A model generated the notes under the pieces. That model worked only from the letters and a program-made list of their open reading frames with translations, did no database searches and was not told the origin of the DNA. Made by a program: the position numbers and the translations under genes. From the NCBI GenBank assembly GCA_030149525.1, contig JASBRJ010000385.1:1-47409 (forward strand): 47,409 bases of DNA, given 5' to 3'. The DNA comes from a bacterium (lineage in GTDB: Bacteria; Vulcanimicrobiota; Xenobia; Xenobiales; JADMJV01). Shown here in pieces: positions 41,591-47,409 of this stretch (positions are counted from its first letter, which is position 1; each line of letters begins with the position of its first letter).

Positions 41591-42513
41591 ATCTTCACCC
41601 CACGCAAAATGTTCACCAGGTCCTCCTTGGGAGGCTCCAAAGTTTGGCCCGTCAGACGCTCGAAAGTGTCCACATAGTGGCCTGCCAACTTCAATGCCAG
41701 GTCATCGGGAATCGCGGGAGCCTTACCTTCGCCTCGAAACCCTTGTTCCACTAACCACAGTCTTAAAACTTCTTTATCTTGATGGAGAGGCAAAGCGTTC
41801 TCCTCCGAACCGGCAACCCAGTAGCGACTGGAGTCGGGGGTGTGAATCTCGTCGATCAAGATCAGTTCGCCCTGGAGAAGGCCGAATTCGTACTTGGTGT
41901 CGACGAGAATCAGGCCCGCTTGAGCAGCAAGCTCCTGCCCTCTTTGAAAGAGGCGAAGAGCCGTGTCCTTAACCTGAGACCACAATTCGTCCGTCAACAA
42001 ACCTTGCTCTAGAATCTGGGTCTCGCTGAGCGGGGTGTCGCTCTCGTCCTTGGTGGTCGGAGTTACCACGGGGCTCTCAAGCTTGGTATTCTTCTTTAGC
42101 CCCGGAGGTAAAGAGAGCCCGTAGACTCCCTCCTCCCCTCTCTCGTAGAGCGTCCAAAGAGCGGTTTTCGAACTTCCTGTGAGATAGGCTCGAACCACCA
42201 CTTCGATGGGAATCGGCTGAGCTTCCGACACCAGCACCGCATTAGGGTGAAGCTCGGTCAGAAGGTGGTTGCCCACGATGTCCTGGGTTTTTGTGAACCA
42301 CCAATTGGCCAACTGACTCAACACCTGACCCTTGTAGGGAATCGTGCCGAGCACGGAGTCGAAGGCCGACACCCGATCAGTGGTCACGATAATACGTTTC
42401 TCCCCCAGAATGAAGCTATCGCGCACCTTGCCTTTGTAGGCTTGCGGCAACCCTTCCACCTCGACTCCTGTGAAAGGCTCTCTCAAACGCTGTTGCAGCA
42501 GTTGCTGGTTCAT
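41587..42513 (-). CDS. purC: SAICAR synthetase
   Basis: A 308-residue enzyme that condenses CAIR with aspartate. It has GKVRDSFILGEKRIIVTTDRVSAFDSVLGTIPYKGQVL near the start and the signature ILVDTKYEFGLLQGELILIDEIHTPDSSRYW in the C-terminal half. The length is that of the longer 'yeast-type' purC proteins rather than the about 240-residue bacterial form. Four-nt overlaps with purL and purF on both sides. Confidence 0.95.
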   Translation of the reverse strand: MNQQLLQQRLREPFTGVEVEGLPQAYKGKVRDSFILGEKRIIVTTDRVSAFDSVLGTIPYKGQVLSQLANWWFTKTQDIVGNHLLTELHPNAVLVSEAQPIPIEVVVRAYLTGSSKTALWTLYERGEEGVYGLSLPPGLKKNTKLESPVVTPTTKDESDTPLSETQILEQGLLTDELWSQVKDTALRLFQRGQELAAQAGLILVDTKYEFGLLQGELILIDEIHTPDSSRYWVAGSEENALPLHQDKEVLRLWLVEQGFRGEGKAPAIPDDLALKLAGHYVDTFERLTGQTLEPPKEDLVNILRGVKI

Positions 42514-45500
42514 TTCAAATTCCTCAACACGTTGGTAAAAAGCGCCAACCCAGAAAGCGGCGCGGGTTCCGAAAGATCGGCCTGCCAGGAGAAGATATTG
42601 TTCTCGGGGTGGGGCATCAGCCCTAGAATGTTCCCCTTGGCGTTCGTGAGACCGGCTATGTTGGACAAACTGCCGTTGGGATTAGCCGGATAGCTCCCGC
42701 CGTCGTAGAAAATCGGAACTCTCTCAGCTTTGAGCAAGGCGTCCAGTTGCTCCGGCGAAGCCACAAAACGACCCTCCCCGTGCGCGATAGGGCACCGAAG
42801 CGCTCCTTCCAAGCCGTGGGTGAAGAGACAGCGACTCCTCGGATTGACTTGAAGATCAACCCAGCGGCACTCGAAGTGATCGGAACTGTTGTGGGTGAGC
42901 GTGGCCTGCTCCCCCTCTTCAAGCAGCAGACCCGACTTGAGAAGGCTCTGAAATCCGTTGCAGATGCCGAGAATCGCTCCCCCGGCATCGGAGTACCGGC
43001 GTAACTCATCCAGATAGGGCTGCAGGGTGAGCGCCCACAGCCGTCCCGCCCCCAGGTCATCTCCAAAAGAGAAGCCACCGGGTAGAACGGTCAGGGCGTA
43101 GTCTTTGAGAGAAAAATTCTCCTCTCGATCCGGATAGATCACTTGGGGTCGACCGCCGGCCACCTCAATGGCTCGCTTGGCGTCTTCTTCCCGATTGATA
43201 CCGGGGGCACAGAGCACCGCTACCCGGGGCTGTGACGACACCACGGGTGGAACCCTCAGCAGTCCGGCTTGGCGAGGCTTGGAACGACCGGACGGCCCCC
43301 CTAAAGCTTCAAAACAGTTGGTCTCAAAGCTTTCTCTCAGCTCTTTGAGGGAAAGTTCGAAAATATTCTCTACCAACAGACATTCTCGCCTTTGAACAGT
43401 GCCGATATATCGGACTGGAAGCTCTTTCAGAGCCGCCAGGAAATCATCTTTCTTGTCCTGAGCCACACTCACTAGAAGGCGACCCGGGGCCTCGTTAAAG
43501 AGCGACGCTTCCTCCGTCTTCACCAGGGCGCCCAGGCCTCCACCCAGACAGCTCTCAGCGAGCGCTACAGCGAGACCCCCTTCGGAGATATCATGGCAAC
43601 TCTCTACCAAACCTGCCTTAACCGCTCGATGGAAGGCCCGGTAAAGTTCTGGGACACGCCCTGAAAGCTCGGGAAGCTTGCTCGACGAGCCGCCAAACAG
43701 CCGAAGATAGGTACTTCCTCCGAGTGCATCGTTCTGCTCCTCACCTAACAAGTAGATGTCGCTGCCGGCCGTTTTGAACGGGCTGGTTACCCTATGTTGG
43801 ACACTCTCAAGAAATCCCACAGCAGTGATGAGGATCGTCCCCGGAATAGCTCTTCGGGAGCCGTCGGACTCAAGAAACTCGTTATTCAGACTGTCTTTGC
43901 CCGAAACGAAGGGCGCCCGAAAAAGCTCCGAGCCCTCAGCGCATGCGAGAACACTTCGAGTGAGTTTGCCCAGGCGGTCGGGAAGCTTCGGATTCCCCCA
44001 ACTGAAGTTGTCCAACAAAGCGATCTTGTCGGGGTCGGCTCCCACGGCCACCACCTGACGTACAGCTTCATCGATACCGGCAAGCGTCCCCAAACGCGGA
44101 TCAAGCTCGGTTAGCCAGGGATTCACCCCACAACCCAGGGCCACGGCAGGAGGATTTTCCTTCCCCTGAACTTCCAAAGGCACCAACACGACCCCGTCGG
44201 AAGGTCCATCTTGCCCCACCAGCGGCTTGACCGACGTGCCCCCCTGCACTTCGTGGTCATAGCGCCTTAGCACCGGCTCACGGCTGCAAATATTTGGGTC
44301 GGAGAGTAGCTTCTTGAGTGCTATGGCCGGCTCCACATCCACCCCAATGTCTGCCAGTTGAGGTTGTTCCCAAACCGCGTCCAATTCGTGGCGCGGTAAG
44401 CCCCCATGAAGAAACTCGGTATCCAGGTCGGCAAAGCACACTCCGTTGTAGAGAAGCTCCAACCGCTTGTTATGACCGAAGTGACCCAGCTCGACGCATG
44501 TGGTGTTGTAGAACTTTGCCAATTCTTGGAGAGCGGGCCAACTCTCGGGCGGCACTGCCAGAACCATCCGCTCTTGAGCCTCGGACAGCCAGAGTTCTCG
44601 AGGAGAGAGACCGGGGTATTTGGTGGGAACTCTCTCTAGATGAACCAGAGCGCCAAGCTCTTCCCCCATCTCTCCGATAGCGGAGGCCAATCCACCGGCC
44701 CCGCAGTCGGTGACCGCATTATAGAGTCCACGCTTACACGCCTCTAGGACAAGCTCCCCGGCTATCTTCTCGGCAATGGGATGTCCGATCTGGACGGCGG
44801 TTCCACATTCTTGTGCCGTGGACGTGTTCATCTCAAGACTTGAGAAAGTGGCTCCGCCCAATCCGTCGCGACCGGTTTTGCCACCGATCAAAACGATGAG
44901 GTCCCCCTCCTTGACTTCACAGGGGCGCTCACCCGAACACAAGATACCCAGACAACCGCAGTAAACCAGGGGATTGGCTAGATAGCCTTCGTGAAACAGT
45001 ACGGCCCCCGCCACAGTGGGAATCCCCATCTTGTTTCCGTAGTCCGCAACCCCCTCGACGACACCCTTCATCACCTGTTTGGGCGGCAAAGTTCCGGACG
45101 GCGCAGGCGCATCCAGTGGCCCGAAACAGAGCACATCCCAGTTGGCGAAAGGGCGGGCACTCACTCCCAGAATATCTCGAATGACGCCACCTACACCGGT
45201 ATTGGCGCCTCCGAACGGCTCCAAGGCGGAAGGGTGATTATGAGTCTCCGCTTTAATGGCAATATTCCATTCATCGGTAAACGTCACAATGCCGGCGTTG
45301 TCCACAAACGCAGAAACCACCCAGTCGCGGTCAAGCTTCTCGGTGGTCTTTCTGAGTATGGGGAGCAGTCCGTCGATCACACTTTCTGTCTGCTCGGTCT
45401 TATAGTTGATCTTGGCTCGAAAGGTTTTATGGACGCAGTGCTCGCTCCAGGTTTGGGCGAAGGTCTCCAACTCGCAGCGAGTGGGCTCTTTCCCTAACTC

Positions 45501-46127
45501 CGAGTAGTGGGCCTGAATGGCCCTCATCTCTTCCTCGTTAAGAGCCAGACGAAGCTCGGTGCTGAGTCTAGTCAGGTCATCGCCATGGAGATCTTTCAGG
45601 GGAATGGTTTCCGGATCTCCCGGCTTTTCAAGGTGTTGAATAAACGGATTGACCAGCGGGTCGTCCACCGACAATCTCTCGATCACCTCGTTGGCCAAAC
45701 GGGCTGCGGCAAACTTTTCCAACTCACTTTTCCGCAGAACACCCTCTGCAGAGAAGAAATATCGGTGAGCGCGACTGGCCTCTACCACTTCCGTGAAGCC
45801 CAGGCGGTGAGCCGCACTCACCAGACTTTCCCCTTCCGTATCGGTGACACCGGGGAGCAAAGCGACATCCACCGTATGGTTTCCAGTCACGGTGTGGCCG
45901 TTGGACATAGTGGCGATTCTCTCCACGGTGGGGTCCAACAGGAGGGCTTCGGTTAGGTCGTTGAGACGGTCGGGCTGGATCTCTCCCTTCAAAAAGAAGA
46001 GCTTAGCGGCAGTACAATCGGTAACGGTAGACAAGCCGAAATCTCGGGCTTGTGCCCCCACGCGCTTGCCGACCACATCGAATTCCTTCTCTTTCGGAAC
46101 CACCAGAACGGTGTAACAGTGAGCCAT
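42510..46127 (-). CDS. purL: fused PurS-PurL-PurQ phosphoribosylformylglycinamidine synthase
   Basis: A 1205-residue fused FGAM synthase. Residues about 1-75 and 83-160 each resemble PurS (the second has VALLPGVTDTEGESLVSAAHRLGFTEVVEA, close to the family pattern). PurL follows, with AIKAETHNHPSALEPFGGANTGVGG and two AIR-synthase-like halves. The end is a PurQ-type class I glutaminase with LGICNGFQ (Cys about 1056) and HPENNIF. Such duplicated PurS-like N-termini are unusual. The start is ATG 46127; a GTG six codons upstream is possible. It is the first gene of the operon and shares a divergent promoter region of about 100 bp with cdsA. Confidence 0.9.
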   Translation of the reverse strand: MAHCYTVLVVPKEKEFDVVGKRVGAQARDFGLSTVTDCTAAKLFFLKGEIQPDRLNDLTEALLLDPTVERIATMSNGHTVTGNHTVDVALLPGVTDTEGESLVSAAHRLGFTEVVEASRAHRYFFSAEGVLRKSELEKFAAARLANEVIERLSVDDPLVNPFIQHLEKPGDPETIPLKDLHGDDLTRLSTELRLALNEEEMRAIQAHYSELGKEPTRCELETFAQTWSEHCVHKTFRAKINYKTEQTESVIDGLLPILRKTTEKLDRDWVVSAFVDNAGIVTFTDEWNIAIKAETHNHPSALEPFGGANTGVGGVIRDILGVSARPFANWDVLCFGPLDAPAPSGTLPPKQVMKGVVEGVADYGNKMGIPTVAGAVLFHEGYLANPLVYCGCLGILCSGERPCEVKEGDLIVLIGGKTGRDGLGGATFSSLEMNTSTAQECGTAVQIGHPIAEKIAGELVLEACKRGLYNAVTDCGAGGLASAIGEMGEELGALVHLERVPTKYPGLSPRELWLSEAQERMVLAVPPESWPALQELAKFYNTTCVELGHFGHNKRLELLYNGVCFADLDTEFLHGGLPRHELDAVWEQPQLADIGVDVEPAIALKKLLSDPNICSREPVLRRYDHEVQGGTSVKPLVGQDGPSDGVVLVPLEVQGKENPPAVALGCGVNPWLTELDPRLGTLAGIDEAVRQVVAVGADPDKIALLDNFSWGNPKLPDRLGKLTRSVLACAEGSELFRAPFVSGKDSLNNEFLESDGSRRAIPGTILITAVGFLESVQHRVTSPFKTAGSDIYLLGEEQNDALGGSTYLRLFGGSSSKLPELSGRVPELYRAFHRAVKAGLVESCHDISEGGLAVALAESCLGGGLGALVKTEEASLFNEAPGRLLVSVAQDKKDDFLAALKELPVRYIGTVQRRECLLVENIFELSLKELRESFETNCFEALGGPSGRSKPRQAGLLRVPPVVSSQPRVAVLCAPGINREEDAKRAIEVAGGRPQVIYPDREENFSLKDYALTVLPGGFSFGDDLGAGRLWALTLQPYLDELRRYSDAGGAILGICNGFQSLLKSGLLLEEGEQATLTHNSSDHFECRWVDLQVNPRSRCLFTHGLEGALRCPIAHGEGRFVASPEQLDALLKAERVPIFYDGGSYPANPNGSLSNIAGLTNAKGNILGLMPHPENNIFSWQADLSEPAPLSGLALFTNVLRNLK

Positions 46128-46200
46128 AACAGCGCGCGCCTTCACGACACGTCCCAGGGGACCTGCAGGTGGAGGTATAGCAGCTTTTTACCGGAAGCAC

Positions 46201-46220
46201 CCCTCCAACTTTGGGAGGAG
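46201..46220 (+). promoter_or_regulatory. hairpin occluding the cdsA ribosome-binding site
   Basis: CCCTCC (46201-46206) pairs with GGGAGG (46213-46218) around a 6-nt AACTTT loop. The 3' strand is the strong Shine-Dalgarno sequence (GGGAGGAG) 7 nt before the cdsA ATG. If the hairpin forms, ribosome access would be blocked, suggesting temperature- or ligand-dependent translation. The stem is short and could simply be chance. Confidence 0.4.
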
Positions 46221-46227
46221 TCAAACT

Positions 46228-47169
46228 ATGGCCGACAGCGAACTCTATCATCTTTATCTCGGGATTCTCATCTTTCTCACCATCGCAAGCCTTATCGGCG
46301 CCGTCATCAAGTGGAAAGTCAAAGACCCAAAAAAAGAGAACACGGTGAAAAATCTGAACGACCGGATCAAGGCGTGGTGGGTCATGGTCGGAGTCTTTAT
46401 GGTGGCAAACGTCGCCGGCCTGACCGCCACAGTGCTCCTTTTTCTGGGACTCTCAGTAGTAGCGCTCAAGGAATTCACCTCGCTGATTCCCAGCAAAGCC
46501 GGCGATCTCAAGGCACAGCAACTAGCTTTTATGGTGCTCACTCCACTTCAGTATCTCTTGATCTGGATAGAGTGGTACGGAATGTTTGCCCTCCTCATCC
46601 CTGTCTACGCCTTCCTCTTTATCCCCACCCTGAATGCCGCCCAGGGAGATCCGGAGCGCTTTCTGGCCCGAACGGCCAAACTGCAGTGGGGCTTAATGAT
46701 CAGTGTCTACTGTGTCAGCCACGCCCCCGCGCTTCTGACTTTGAACATTCCGGGCTACGAGGGAGAAAACGCTAAGCTGCTTCTTTACATGGTCCTGGTG
46801 GTTCAACTCTCCGATGTTCTGCAATACGTTTGGGGCAAGACAACGGGCAAGCGAGCCGTCGCCCCCACCATCAGTCCCAATAAGACCGTGGAGGGTTTTG
46901 TGGGCGGTGTGTTGAGCGCCTCTCTGGTGGGCACCGCTCTGAGCTTTGCCACCCCTTTCAGCCCTCTACAAGCCTGGATGATGGCGCTTCTCATCGCTCT
47001 TGCCGGTTTTGCCGGGGGCCTGACCATGTCGGCCATTAAACGCGACGCAGGGGTGAAAGACTTCGGAACGCTCATCGAAGGCCATGGAGGCGTCCTGGAC
47101 AGAATCGACTCCATCTGCTTCGCCGCCCCGCTCTTTTTCCATGTGGTAAGATACTTCTTCACTGCTTAG
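46228..47169 (+). CDS. cdsA: phosphatidate cytidylyltransferase
   Basis: A 313-residue integral membrane enzyme that makes CDP-diacylglycerol from phosphatidate and CTP, the entry to phospholipid synthesis. The family signature runs over residues 268-294: SAIKRDAGVKDFG followed by GHGGVLDRID. About eight hydrophobic segments are visible. The central VLQYVWGKTTGKRAVAPTISPNKT stretch is the typical nucleotide-substrate loop. The gene has an excellent ribosome-binding site and is followed after 8 nt by a TPR gene. Confidence 0.95.
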   Translation: MADSELYHLYLGILIFLTIASLIGAVIKWKVKDPKKENTVKNLNDRIKAWWVMVGVFMVANVAGLTATVLLFLGLSVVALKEFTSLIPSKAGDLKAQQLAFMVLTPLQYLLIWIEWYGMFALLIPVYAFLFIPTLNAAQGDPERFLARTAKLQWGLMISVYCVSHAPALLTLNIPGYEGENAKLLLYMVLVVQLSDVLQYVWGKTTGKRAVAPTISPNKTVEGFVGGVLSASLVGTALSFATPFSPLQAWMMALLIALAGFAGGLTMSAIKRDAGVKDFGTLIEGHGGVLDRIDSICFAAPLFFHVVRYFFTA

Positions 47170-47177
47170 GAGAAGAA

Positions 47178-47378
47178 ATGCTGAAATCTACACCCGACCA
47201 AGAACCGGAAGCCCACAGACGCGGTGTCGCGCTTGAGAAAGAAGGCAAACTCGAGCAAGCCCTGGCAGCTTTCAGCGAACTTTCCACCCAAGACGACTAT
47301 TCCCATCTGGCAAGGTCGCTCTGTCGAGGGAGAATTCTCTGGAAGCTTCAGCGGCTGGAAGAAGCCGTGGAGACATGA
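47178..47378 (+). CDS. small tetratricopeptide-like protein
   Basis: A 66-residue product starting at ATG 47178 with TAGGAG 6 nt upstream, overlapping the cdsA stop. The sequence AHRRGVALEKEGKLEQALAAFSELS matches one TPR motif (W/L-x2-G-x-Y pattern with conserved Ala and Leu) and the rest forms a second partial helical pair (SHLARSLCRGRILWKLQRLEEAVE). It is too short for a full TPR scaffold. Its stop overlaps the next start by 4 nt (ATGA). Confidence 0.65.
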   Translation: MLKSTPDQEPEAHRRGVALEKEGKLEQALAAFSELSTQDDYSHLARSLCRGRILWKLQRLEEAVET

Positions 47379-47409
47379 AACGTCTCGATCCGTGGAAGGT
47401 CGCGCTCGA
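47375..47409 (+). CDS. start of an unidentified gene, cut by the window end
   Basis: ATG 47375 overlaps the TPR gene stop (ATGA) and reads MKRLDPWKVAL before the window ends. Only eleven residues are visible, too few to identify a family. It continues the cdsA operon. Confidence 0.5.
   Translation, partial: MKRLDPWKVAL

Noticed and set aside
46050-46775. 241-residue plus-strand frame overlapping purL and cdsA
   Set aside because: It crosses the divergent promoter region and is out of frame with cdsA, whose signature is intact.
1-47409. CRISPR array, prophage, integrase, tRNA or rRNA
   Set aside because: I found no regularly spaced repeats, phage structural or integrase motifs, tRNA-like T-loops or rRNA stretches on either strand.

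Overview
The window is bacterial chromosomal DNA of moderate GC content, tightly packed with genes and with many 1-4 nt gene overlaps. I find no tRNA, rRNA, CRISPR array, prophage or complete insertion sequence. Two lipoproteins with clear lipoboxes, an Uma2 nuclease, a copper-amine-oxidase-N-like secreted protein, many secreted or lipid-anchored proteins without a recognised family, and a fused PurS-PurL-PurQ enzyme suggest an uncultured, deep-branching lineage (for example Armatimonadota- or Eremiobacterota-like). The taxonomy is a guess, because no rRNA marker is present.

Layout. 0.1-6.2 kb: a polytopic membrane protein, an Uma2 endonuclease, an R2K-type ATP-grasp protein and three small-to-medium secreted proteins, interrupted by two copies of a short mobile element with terminal inverted repeats. 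6.2-12.4 kb: a large degenerate GHKL-like protein with two C-terminal PH-like repeats, a nucleotidyltransferase-fold protein, a secreted tyrosine phosphatase overlapping a Cu-amine-oxidase-N-like protein, and a secreted PPC/DUF296 protein. 12.4-17.5 kb: a surface-glycan cluster (glycosyltransferase-like, GalU-like, WbqC-like, RmlB-like SDR, unknown). 18-23.3 kb: lgt plus an HD phosphohydrolase, facing an operon of a PiT-like transporter, a small lipoprotein and a two-domain transglutaminase/KY-type lipoprotein. 23.5-30.2 kb: an operon of an intact HSP90-like ATPase, a 1383-residue repeat-built partner whose own GHKL domain has lost its catalytic residues, and an iron-type alcohol dehydrogenase. 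30.2-37.3 kb: an enolase-superfamily dehydratase, a 57-aa small gene with its own terminator, a DUF2891 protein, a diguanylate cyclase, a CDF metal transporter overlapping a PepSY membrane protein, and an inositol-monophosphatase-family enzyme. 37.3-46.1 kb: a six-gene purine operon purL-purC-purF-purD-purM-purN, with every junction a 4-nt overlap. 46.2 kb to the end: cdsA, a small TPR protein and the start of another gene.

The most unusual content is the HSP90-like/giant-partner pair at 23.5-29.2 kb together with its stand-alone relative at 6.2-8.2 kb. Three proteins in the window share the same N-terminal fold, but only one keeps the ATP-binding residues, and the giant one carries repeated 'LPLF...D' units reminiscent of sacsin-type chaperone proteins. 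Convergent gene pairs also tend to overlap: six of the eight convergent junctions overlap at their 3' ends, so most tail-to-tail genes have no space for a conventional terminator between them.
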